Below, one piece after another: positions 14,910-25,249 of a DNA stretch of 64,000 bases. The stretch's first letter is position 1; every line of letters starts with the position of its first letter. Position numbers and translations under genes: made by a program. Source of the stretch: Lepidurus packardi (Eukaryota > Arthropoda > Branchiopoda > Notostraca > Triopsidae); NCBI GenBank assembly GCA_023053545.1, contig JAKZAN010000060.1, positions 1 through 64,000 on the forward strand. The letters run 5' to 3'. The notes beneath the pieces are model-generated. The model had not been told where the DNA came from, ran no database searches, and saw nothing but the letters and a program-made list of their open reading frames with translations.

Positions 14910-15258
14910 TGTCGTGAATTTCTAGAATGTACTTTAAAATTACCCAGGTTCCTATAATCTAATCGTTTGAAATTCCCGCCCCTTTGCTGTCCCTAGAGTC
15001 CCGAACCTCACCAAGGTTCGGAGAGTTGGCAGCCTTACTCCTTTTTTTTCAAGTTCCGTTTTTTCTATATAACTCTCGGACTCTGGCCCCCTCTCAGCCA
15101 GCGTGGCATGATAACGCACGTGTTATTCATCCACCATGTGATATCAAATAAATTCGTTCAATCGTCAATGGGTCTTAAGTATCATTCATATATCCCACAT
15201 CAGCACTAATCAAACACAACGCAGGAATCATTACATTTATCCACCAAGATTAACGACA
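14910..15258 (+). mobile_element. Solo LTR of an LTR retrotransposon
   Basis: A 349-bp non-satellite island with the terminal inverted hexamers TGTCGT and ACGACA (TG...CA ends) typical of an LTR. Inside are a TATA-like box TATATAA at 15066-15072 and a polyadenylation-type AATAAA at 15147-15152, in the order expected for U3-R-U5 on the + strand. There is no internal coding region and no second LTR, so it is a solo LTR left by LTR-LTR recombination, a fossil. The family is not recognised; Gypsy or BEL/Pao are both possible. No clean target duplication is visible: the left flank ends AAGTCAAT and the right flank begins AAGTCAGT. Orientation is inferred only from the TATA and AATAAA order. Confidence 0.8.
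15066..15072 (+). promoter_or_regulatory. TATA-like box in the solo LTR
   Basis: TATATAA lies about 156 bp from the LTR start and about 75 bp upstream of AATAAA at 15147. This is the expected arrangement for an LTR promoter and polyadenylation signal. There is no evidence that it is active. Confidence 0.45.
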
Positions 15259-16037
15259 AAGTCAGTAATTTATGATTCAATTCATTAATTCATGAACTAT
15301 TTCAGAAATTTATGATTCAATTCATTAATTCATGAACTATTTCAGAAATTTATGATTCAATTCATTAATTCATGAACTATTTCAGTAATTCATTATTTAA
15401 GTCAGGAATTCATTAATTAAGTCAGTTATTCATGAAATAAGTCAGTAATTCATGAATTAAGTCAATAGTTCAAGAATTAAGTCAGAAATGCATGAATTAA
15501 GTGAGTAATTCATGAATTAAGTTAGTAATTCATGAATTAAGTGAGTAATTCGTGAATTAAGTAAGTAGTTCATGAATTAAGTCAGTATTTCATGAATTAA
15601 GTCAGTATTTCATGAAGTAAGTCAGTATTTCATGAATTAAGTCAGTAATTCATGAATTAAGTAACAAATTCGGTAAATAGGTCAGTAATTCATGAATTAA
15701 GTCAGTAATTCATTAATTAAGTCAGTAATTCATGAATTAACTCAGTAATTCATGAATTAAATCAGTAATTCATTAATTAAATCATTAATTCATGAATTCA
15801 TTCATGAATTCATTAAGCCAGTAATTCATTAATTAAGTCATTAATTCATGAATTCATTAATGAAGTCGGTAATTCATTAATTAAGTCAATAATTCATAAA
15901 TTAAGTCAGTAATTCATGAATTAAGTCAGTAATTCATGAATTAAGTTCGTAGTTATTTAATTAAGTCATTAATTTATTAATTAAGTAATTAATTCATGAA
16001 TTAAGTCAGTAATTAGTTAATTAAGTCAGTAATTCAT
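15259..16037. repeat. Satellite A, block 2 (diverged, with 40-bp triplication)
   Basis: Satellite A between the two LTR-type insertions. It opens with three tandem copies of a 40-bp unit starting at 15267, 15307 and 15347 (AATTTATGATTCAATTCATT then AATTCATGAACTATTTCAG). Next, at about 15387-15467, comes a segment that repeats the sequence immediately left of the solo LTR. The rest drifts from the consensus, with forms such as AATTCATTAATGAAGTCGG and AAGTTCGTAGTTATTTAATT, and is among the most degenerate satellite A in the window. Confidence 0.92.
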
Positions 16038-16468
16038 TGTAAGAATGTGCTTTTATTCTCCCGCTTGTTTTTGAGTCCCCCCACTTGTATTCTCCCGTAA
16101 ACACTAGATGTCGCCCTCCACATGCATGAAGCCATGCATGTGTCTGATTAATCCATTATTGCCCAATACTGTGAACCCCCTTATTATGTACGAACCGCCC
16201 ACACCAATGAAGTAATAGCTCAGCTTACTAGTTAATTGTTTTCCTGGTGACTTTCATCTTATCAATCAGGGCAGTCGGAATTTGCTTTTAGTAGTAGTCG
16301 GTGCTCGCTTTTAGCAGAGGGTATTAGAGTGTGTATGTACAAAATACATCCGTGAACCAGAGTCTAAGTCCTTTTTCGGACTCTAACTTTACTCCGTGAG
16401 TCCTGATAACCACAGCCTCTCCTTCCGCCACAAAGAACCTACTATAATTTGTAAGACACTTTCTTACA
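16038..16468 (+). repeat. 5' LTR of the broken element
   Basis: A 431-bp terminal repeat starting TGTAAGAATG and ending TTTCTTACA. Its last 129 bp (16340-16468) recur exactly at 16889-17017, an offset of 549 bp. It is followed two bases later by the primer-binding site, which fixes this as the 5' LTR and sets the + orientation. Confidence 0.82.
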
Positions 16469-16470
16469 AC

Positions 16471-16488
16471 TGGCGCAGTCGGTAGGAT
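16471..16488 (+). other. Primer-binding site, tRNA-Ser type
   Basis: TGGCGCAGTCGGTAGGAT lies two bases after the 5' LTR end. Its complement ends CGACTGCGCCA, which fits the 3' end of an insect tRNA-Ser whose acceptor stem begins GCAGTCG. This is known of several insect Gypsy elements. The match to a particular tRNA gene is inferred from memory of the family. Confidence 0.75.
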
Positions 16489-16619
16489 TGGCTTTTAGGC
16501 TCGTGATTATTCCCTGTTATTCTATTTAACCTTTCGAATATTAAAACATTTAAGTGAAGCAGTGATATTGTGGTTTCAGACGTCGAGTTCCTTTAAGGTC
16601 ATTCTTGTATATCAGTATC

Positions 16620-16888
16620 ATGGACGCCCGCGGCAACCCATTGCCTACAGGTAACCCAAGTACTTCTACTGCCCTTCTCAACCTCCCACCCCTTTCATCG
16701 GTGTTTGCACCCGCCGCTGCACCTACGATGTCTACCACTGGCATCACTCGTCCAAACTGCCCCTAGCTTCACGTTTCTAGGACAACCTCTCGCTCTTGAC
16801 GATTCCGACTTGATCACCTTCTCCCGTCCAACCACCCCTTCCAATACCCGCAGCAGTGAATCAATCATTGCCATATTAAACCAGATCC
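16620..16888 (+). pseudogene. gag-like fragment of the broken LTR element
   Basis: After an approximately 130-bp leader downstream of the primer-binding site there is a short, proline-, serine- and threonine-rich coding stretch that starts MDARGNPLPTG and carries the later segment FTFLGQPLALDDSDLITFS. Position and composition suit the amino end of a retrotransposon Gag. No zinc knuckle, protease or reverse transcriptase is present. It is a fossil fragment and is not expected to make a working protein. Family assignment rests on its place between the PBS and the 3' LTR rather than on a recognised domain. Confidence 0.55.
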
Positions 16889-17017
16889 CAAAATACATCC
16901 GTGAACCAGAGTCTAAGTCCTTTTTCGGACTCTAACTTTACTCCGTGAGTCCTGATAACCACAGCCTCTCCTTCCGCCACAAAGAACCTACTATAATTTG
17001 TAAGACACTTTCTTACA
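16889..17017 (+). repeat. 3' LTR portion of the broken element
   Basis: A 129-bp stretch identical to the last 129 bp of the 5' LTR (16340-16468), ending CTTACA and followed by the TCAT target duplication at 17018-17021. Confidence 0.82.
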
Positions 17018-20000
17018 TCATGAATTAAGTCATTAATTCATGAATTAATTCAGTAATTATGAATTAAGTCAGTAATTCATGAATTAAGTCAGTAATTCAT
17101 GAATTAAGTCAGTAGTTCATGAATTAAGTCAGTATTTCGTGAATTAAGTCAGTATTTCATGAATTAAGTCAGTAATTCATGAATTAAAAGTCAGTAATTA
17201 GTTAATTAAGTCAGTAATTCATGAATTAAGTCAGTAATTCATGAATTAGGTCAGTAATTCATGAATTAAGTCATTATTTCGTGAATTAAGTCAGTATTTC
17301 ATGAATTAAGTCAGTAATTCATGAATTAAGTCAGTAATTCATGAATTAAGTCAGTAGTTCATGAATTAAGTCAGTATTTCGTGAATTAAGTCAGTATTTC
17401 ATGAATTAAGTCAGTAATTCATGAATTAAAAGTCAGTAATTAGTTAATTAAGTCAGTAATTCATGAATTAAGTCAGTAATTCATGAATTAAGTCAGTAAT
17501 TCATGAATTAAGTCAGTAATTCATGAATTAAGTCAGTTATTCATGAATTAAGTCAGTAATTCATGAATTAAGTCAGTAATTCATGAATTAAGTCAGTAAT
17601 TCATGAATTAAGTCAGTAGTTCATGAATTAAGTCAGTAGTTCATGAATTAAGTCAGTAATTAGTTAATTAAGTCAGTAATTAGTTAATTAAGTCAGTAAT
17701 TCATGAATTAGGTCAGTAATTCATGAATTAATTCAGTAATTATGAATTAAGTCAGTAATTCATTAATTAAGTCAGTAATTCATGAATTAAGTAAGTAATT
17801 CATGAATTAAGTCAGTAATTCATGAATTAAGTCAGTAATTCATGAATTAAGTCAGTAATTAGTTAATTAAGTCAGTAATTCATGAATTAAGTCAGTATTT
17901 CATGAATTAAGTCAGTAATTCATGAATTAAGTCACAAAGTCGTTAAATAGGTCAGTAATTCATGAATTAAGTCAGTAATTCATGAATTAAGTCAGTAATT
18001 CATGAATTAAGTCAGTATTTCATGAAGTAAGTCATTAATTCATGAATTAAGTCAGTAATTCATGAATTAAGTCAGTAATTCATGAATTAAGTCAGTAATT
18101 CATGAAATAAGTCAGTAATTCATGAATTAAGTCAGTAATTCATGAATTAAGTCAGTAATTCATGAATTAAGTCAGTAATTCATGAATTAAGTCATTAATT
18201 CATGAACTAAGTCAGAAATTTTGAATTAAGTCAGTAATTCATGAATTAAGTCAGTAGTTCATGAATTAAGTCATTATTTCGTGAATTAAGTCAGTATTTC
18301 ATGAAGTAAGTCAGTATTTCATGAATTAAGTCAGTAATTCATGAATTAAGTCAGTAATTCATGAATTAAGTCACAAATTCGTTAAATAGGTCAGTAATTC
18401 ATGAATTAAGTCATTAATCCATGAATTAAGTCAGTAATTCATGAATTAAGTCAGTAATTCATGAATTAAGTCAGTAATTCATGAATTAAGTCAGTAATTC
18501 ATGAATTAAGTCAGTTATTCATGAATTAAGTCAGTAATTCATGAATTAAGTCAGTAATTCATGAATTAAGTCAGTAATTCATGAATTAAGTCAGTAGTTC
18601 ATGAATTAAGTCAGTAGTTCATGAATTAAGTCAGTAATTAGTTAATTAAGTCAGTAATTAGTTAATTAAGTCAGTAATTCATGAATTAGGTCAGTAATTC
18701 ATGAATTAATTCAGTAATTATGAATTAAGTCAGTAATTCATTAATTAAGTCAGTAATTCATGAATTAAGTAAGTAATTCATGAATTAAGTCAGTAATTCA
18801 TGCATTAAGTCAGTAATTCATGAATTAAGTCAGTAATTAGTTAATTAAGTCAGTAATTCATGAACTAAGTCAGTATTTCATGAATTAAGTCAGTAATTCA
18901 TGAATTAAGTCACAGATTCGTTAAATAGGTCAGTAATTCATGAATTAAGTCAGTAATTCATGAATTAAGTCAGTAGTTCATGAATTAAGTCAGTAATTCA
19001 TGAATTAAGTCAGTAATTCATGAATTAAGTCAGTAATTCATGAATTAAGTCAGTAGTTCATGAATTAAGTCAGTAGTTCATGAATTAAGTCAGTAATTAG
19101 TTAATTAAGTCAGTAATTAGTTAATTAAGTCAGTAATTAGTTAATTAAGTCAGTAATTAGTTAATTAAGTCAGTAATTCATGAATTAGGTCAGTAATTCA
19201 TGAATTAATTCAGTAATTATGAATTAAGTCAGTAATTCATTAATTAAGTCAGTAATTCATGAATTAAGTAAGTAATTCATGAATTAAGTCAGTAATCCAT
19301 GAATTAAGTCAGTAATTCATGAATTAAGTCAGTAATTAGTTAATTAAGTCAGTAATTCATGAATTAAGTCAGTATTTCATGAATTAAGTCAGTAATTCAT
19401 GAATTAAGTCACAAAGTCGTTAAATAGGTCAGTAATTCATGAATTAAGTCAGTAATTCATGAATTAAGTCAGTAATTCATGAATTAAGTCAGTATTTCAT
19501 GAAGTAAGTCATTAATTCATGAATTAAGTCAGTAATTCATGAATTAAGTCAGTAATTCATGAATTAAGTCAGTAATTCATGAAATAAGTCAGTAATTCAT
19601 GAATTAAGTCAGTAATTCATGAATTAAGTCAGTAATTCATGAATTAAGTCAGTAATTCATGAATTAAGTCATTAATTCATGAACTAAGTCAGAAATTATG
19701 AATTAAGTCAGTAATTCATGAATTAAGTCAGTAGTTCATGAATTAAGTCATTATTTCGTGAATTAAGTCAGTATTTCATGAAGTAAGTCAGTATTTCAAG
19801 AATTAAGTCAGTGATTCATGAATTAAGTCAGTAATTCATTAATTAAGTCACAAATTCGTTAAATAGGTCAGTAATTCATGAATTAAGTCATTAATCCATG
19901 AATTAAGTCAGTAATTCATGAATTAAGTCAGTAATTCACGAATTAAGTCAGTAATTCATGAATTAAGTCAGTAATTCATGAATTAAGTCAGTTATTCATG

Positions 20001-23000
20001 AATTAAGTCAGTAATTCATGAATTAAGTCAGTAATTCATGAATTAAGTCAGTAATTCATGAATTAAGTCAGTAGTTCATGAATTAAGTCAGTAGTTCATG
20101 AATTAAGTCAGTAATTAGTTAATTAAGTCAGTAATTCATGAATTAGGTCAGTAATTCATGAATTAATTCAGTAATTATGAATTAAGTCAGTAATTCATTA
20201 ATTAAGTCAGTAATTCATGAATTAAGTAAGTAATTCATGAATTAAGTCAGTAATTCATGCATTAAGTCAGTAATTCATGAATTAAGTCAGTAATTAGTTA
20301 ATTAAGTCAGTAATTCATGAATTAAGTCAGTATTTCATGAATTAAGTCAGTAATTCATGAATTAAGTCACAAAGTCGTTAAATAGGTCAGTAATTCATGA
20401 ATTAAGTCAGTAATTCATGAATTAAGTCAGTAATTCATGAATTAAGTCAGTATTTCATGAAGTAAGTCATTAATTCATGAATTAAGTCAGTAATTCATGA
20501 ATTAAGTCAGTAATTCATGAATTAAGTCAGTAATTCATGAAATAAGTCAGTAATTCATGAATTAAGTCAGTAATTCATGAATTAAGTCAGTAATTCATGA
20601 ATGAAGTCAGTAATTGATGAATGAAGTCAGTAATTGATGAATGAAGTCAGTAATTGATGAATGAAGTCAGTAATTGATGAATGAAGTCAGTAATTGATGA
20701 ATGAAGTCATTAATTCATGAACTAAGTCAGAAATTATGAATTAAGTCAGTAATTCATGAATTAAGTCAGTAGTTCATGAATTAAGTCGTTATTTCGTGAA
20801 TTAAGTCAGTATTTCATGAAGTAAGTCAGTATTTCATGAATTAAGTCAGTAATTCATGAATTAAGTCACAAATTCGTTAAATAGGTCAGTAATTCATGAA
20901 TTAAGTCAGTAATTCATGAATTAAGTCAGTAGTTCATGAATTAAGTCATTATTTCGTGAATTAAGTAAGTATTTCATTAAGTAAGTCAGTATTTCATGAA
21001 TTAAGTCAGTAATTCATGAATTAAGTCACAAATTCGTTAAATAGGTCGGTAATACATGAATTAAGTCATTAATTCATTAAATAAGTCAGTAATTCATGAA
21101 TTAAGTCAGTAGTTCATGAATTAAGTCAGTATTTCGTGAATTAAGTCAGTATTTCATGAAGTAAGTCAGTATTTCATGAATTAAGTCAGTAACTCATGAA
21201 TTAAGTCACAGATTCGTTAAATAGGTCAGTAATTCATGAATTAAGTCAGTAATTCATGAATTAAGTCAGTAGTTCATGAATTAAGTCATTATTTCGTGAA
21301 TTAAGTCAGTATTTCATTAAGTAAGTCAGTATTTCACGAATTAAGTCAGTAATTCATGAATTAAGTCACAAATTCATTAAATAGGTCAGTAATTCATGAA
21401 TTAAGTCAGTAGTTCATGAATTAAGTCAGTATTTCGTGAATTAAGTCAGTATTTCATGAAGTAAGTCAGTATTTCATGAATTAAGTCAGTAATTCATGAA
21501 TTAAGTCACAAATTCGTTAAATAGGTCAGTAATTCATTAATTAAGTCATCAATTCATGAATTAAGTCAGTTATTCATGAATTAAGTCAGTAATTCATGAA
21601 TTAAGTCGGTAATTCATGAATTAAGTCAGTAATTCATGAATTACGTCAGTAATTCATGAATTAAGTCACAAATTCGTTAAATAGGTCAGTAGTTCATGAA
21701 TTAAGTCAGTATTTCGTGAATTAAGTCAGTATTTCATGAAGTAAGTCAGTATTTCATGAATTAAGTCAGTAATTCATGAATTAAGTCACAGATTCGTTAA
21801 ATAGGTCAGTAATTCATGAATTAAGTCAGTAATTCATTAATTAAGTCAGTGGTTCATGAATTAAGTCATTATTTCGTGAATTATGTCAGTATTTCATGAA
21901 GTAAGTCAGTATTTCATGAATTAAGTCAGTAATTCATGAATTAAGTCACAAATTCGTTAAATAGGTCAGTAATTCATTAATTAAGTCATTAATTCATGAA
22001 TTAAGTCAGTAATTCATGAATTAAGTCAGTAATTCATGAATTAAGTCAGTAATACATGAATTAAGTCAGTAAATCATGAATTATGTCAGTAATTCATGAA
22101 TTAAGTCAGTAGTTCATGAATTAAGTCAGTAATTCGTGAATTAAGTCAGTAATTCATTAATTAAATCAGTAATTATGAATTAAGTCAGTAATTCATGAAT
22201 TAAGTCAGTAATTGATGAATGAAGTCAGTAATTGATGAATGAAGTCAGTAATTGATGAATGAAGTCAGTAATTGATGAATGAAGTCAGTAATTGATGAAT
22301 GAAGTCATTAATTCATGAACTAAGTCAGAAATTATGAATTAAGTCAGTAATTCATGAATTAAGTCAGTAGTTCATGAATTAAGTCATTATTTCGTGAATT
22401 AAGTCAGTATTTCATGAAGTAAGTCAGTATTTCATGAATTAAGTCAGTAATTCATGAATTAAGTCACAAATTCGTTAAATAGGTCAGTAATTCATGAATT
22501 AAGTCAGTAATTCATGAATTAAGTCAGTAGTTCATGAATTAAGTCATTATTTCGTGAATTAAGTAAGTATTTCATGAAGTAAGTCAGTAATTCATGAATT
22601 AAGTCAGTAGTTCATGAATTAAGTCATTATTTCGTGAATTAAGTAAGTATTTCATGAAGTAAGTCAGTATTTCATGAATTAAGTCAGTAATTCATGAATT
22701 AAGTCACAAATTCGTTAAATAGGTCAGTAATACATGAATTAAGTCATTAATTCATGAAATAAGTCAGTAATTCATGAATTAAGTCAGTAGTTCATGAATT
22801 AAGTCAGTATTTCGTGAATTAAGTCAGTATTTCATGAAGTAAGTCAGTATTTCATGAATTAAGTCAGTAACTCATGAATTAAGTCACAGATTCGTTAAAT
22901 AGGTCAGTAATTCATGAATTAAGTCAGTAATTCATGAATTAAGTCAGTAGTTCATGAATTAAGTCATTATTTCACGAATTAAGTCAGTAATTCATGAATT

Positions 23001-23830
23001 AAGTCACAAATTCATTAAATAGGTCAGTAATTCATGAATTAAGTCAGTAGTTCATGAATTAAGTCAGTATTTCGTGAATTAAGTCAGTATTTCATGAAGA
23101 AAGTCAGTATTTCATGAATTAAGTCAGTAATTCATGAATTAAGTCACAAATTCGTTAAATAGGTCAGTAATTCATTAATTAAGTCATCAATTCATGAATT
23201 AAGTCAGTAATTCATGAATTAAGTCAGTAATTCATGAAATAAGTCAGTAATTCATGAATTAAGTCGGTAATTCATGAATTAAGTCAGTAATTCATGAATT
23301 AAGTCAGTAATTCATGAATTAAGTCACAAATTCGTTAAATAGGTCAGTAGTTCATTAATTAAGTCAGTATTTCGTGAATTAAGTCAGTATTTCATGAAGT
23401 AAGTCAGTATTTCATGAATTAAGTCAGTAATTCATGAATTAAGTCACAGATTCGTTAAATAGGTCAGTAATTCATGAATTAAGTCAGTAATTCATGAATT
23501 AAGTCAGTGGTTCATGAATTAAGTCATTATTTCGTGAATTATGTCAGTATTTCATGAAGTAAGTCAGTATTTCATGAATTAAGTCAGTAATTCATGAATT
23601 AAGTCACAAATTCGTTAAATAGGTCAGTAATTCATTAATTAAGTCATTAATTCATGAATTAAGTCAGTAATTCATGAATTAAGTCAGTAATTCATGAATT
23701 AAGTCAGTAATACATGAATTAAGTCAGTAAATCATGAATTATGTCAGTAATTCATGAATTAAGTCAGTAGTTCATGAATTAAGTCAGTAATTCGTGAATT
23801 AAGTCAGTAATTCATTAATTAAATCAGTAA
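17018..23830. repeat. Satellite A, block 3 (kilobase-scale higher-order repeats)
   Basis: Same 20-bp satellite as block 1, with its own higher-order organisation. The variant CAAAGTCGTTAAATAGG occurs at about 17934, 19412 and 20370 in matching contexts, giving units of about 1.48 and 0.96 kb. A second duplicated unit of about 1.6 kb begins with five copies of GTAATTGATGAATGAAGTCA: those runs sit at about 20610-20705 and 22205-22305, and the downstream variant order is then repeated, e.g. CAGTGGTTCATG near 21848 and 23506. The two copies differ mainly by gain or loss of whole 20-bp units and a few substitutions. No coding potential. Confidence 0.93.
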
Positions 23831-25249
23831 TTATGAATTAAGTCAGGAATTCATGAATTAAGTCAGTAATTCATGAATTAAGTCAATAATTCATGAATTA
23901 AGTCATGAATTCATGAATTAAGTCAGTAGTTCATAAAATTTAGTAATTTTTTCATGAATTAAGTCAGTAGTTCATGAATTAAGTCATTATTTCAGGAATT
24001 AAGTCAGTAATTCATGAATTAATTCAGTAATTCATGAATTAAGTCAGTAATTCAAGAATTAAGTCAGTAATTCATGAATTAAGTCAGTAATTCATGAATT
24101 AAGTCAGTAATTATGAATTAAGTCAGTAATTCATGAATTAAGTCAGTAATTTATGAACTAGGTCCGTAGTTATTTTAATAAGTCAGTAATTTATGATTCA
24201 ATTCATTAATTCATGAACTATTTCAGTAATTCATTATTTAAATCAGGAATTCATTAATTAAGTCAGTTTTTCATGAAATAAGTCAGTAATTCATGAATTA
24301 AGTCCGTAGTTATTTAATTAAGTCAGTAATTTATGAATTAAGTCCGTAGTTATTTAATTAAGTCAGTAATTTATGAATTAAGTAATGAATTCATGAATTA
24401 AGTCATTAATTCAGTAATTCATGAATTAAGTCATATATTCAGGAATTAAGTCAGTAATTCATGAATTAAGTCAGTAATTCATTAACTAAGTCAGTAATTC
24501 ATGAATTAAGTCAGTAATTCATGAATCAAGTCAATAATTCATTAATTAAGTCAGTAATTCATGAATTAAGTCAGTAATTCATGAATTAAGTCAGTAATTC
24601 ATGAATTAAGTCAGTAATTCATGAATTAAGTCAGTAATTCATGAATTAAGTTAGTAATTCATGAATTAAGTCAGTAATTCATGAATTAAGTCAGTAATTC
24701 ATGAATTAAGTCAGTAATTCATGAATTAAGTCAGTATATCATGAATTAAGTCAGTAATTCATGAATTAAGTCAGTAATTCATGAATTAAGTCAGTAATTC
24801 ATTAATTAAGTCAGTAATTCATTAATTAAGTCAGTAATTATGAATTAAGTCAGTAATTCATGAATTAAGTCAGTAATTCATGAATTAAGTCAATAATTCA
24901 TTAATTAAGTCATTAATTCATGAATTTAGTCAGTAGTTCATAAAATTTAGTAATTTTTTCATGAATTAAGTCAGTAGTTCATGAATTAAGTCATTATTTC
25001 AGGAATTAAGTCAGTAATTCATGAATTAATTCAGTAATTCATGAATTAAGTCAGTAATTCAAGAATTAAGTCAGTAATTCATGAATTAAGTCAGTAATTC
25101 ATGAATGAAGTCAGTAATTATGAATTAAGTCAGTAATTCATGAATTGAGTCAGTAATTTATGAACTAGGTCCGTAGTTATTTAAATAAGTCAGTAATTTA
25201 TGATTCATGATTTTATGATTCATGATTTTATGATTTTGAATTTATGATT
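23831..25249. repeat. Satellite A, degenerate zone with about 1-kb duplication
   Basis: Less uniform satellite A. An unusual non-monomeric string, TTCATAAAATTTAGTAATTT, occurs at about 23931 and 24938, an offset of about 1007 bp, with the same neighbours on both sides, so the zone contains a tandem duplication of about 1 kb. Diverged copies of the GTCCGTAGTTATTT marker lie at about 24162, 24302, 24342 and 25169. The zone ends in a short simple-sequence patch around 25198-25250 made of TTATGATTCATGAT-like units, directly before the homogeneous block. Confidence 0.85.

Larger units (their letters stand above)
16038..17017 (+). mobile_element. Broken LTR retrotransposon remnant with tRNA-Ser-type PBS
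   Basis: A 980-bp non-satellite insertion in satellite A. It begins TGTAAG and ends CTTACA, a perfect inverted terminal pair, and is flanked by the 4-bp duplication TCAT (16034-16037 and 17018-17021). Parts in order are a 5' LTR (16038-16468, 431 bp), a primer-binding site starting at 16471, a leader, a short gag-like coding fragment, and the end of a 3' LTR (16889-17017) that is identical to 16340-16468. It is clearly broken: most of the coding interior is absent. The TG...CA ends, 4-bp duplication and PBS type suggest a Gypsy-like element, but with no pol present the superfamily is not proven. The clean target duplication and identical terminal stretches suggest that this shortened form inserted as such and is fairly young. 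Confidence 0.85.

Noticed and set aside
16695-16898. Short reverse-strand frame in the broken LTR element
   Set aside because: Antisense to the gag-like fragment and partly LTR sequence; no domain.
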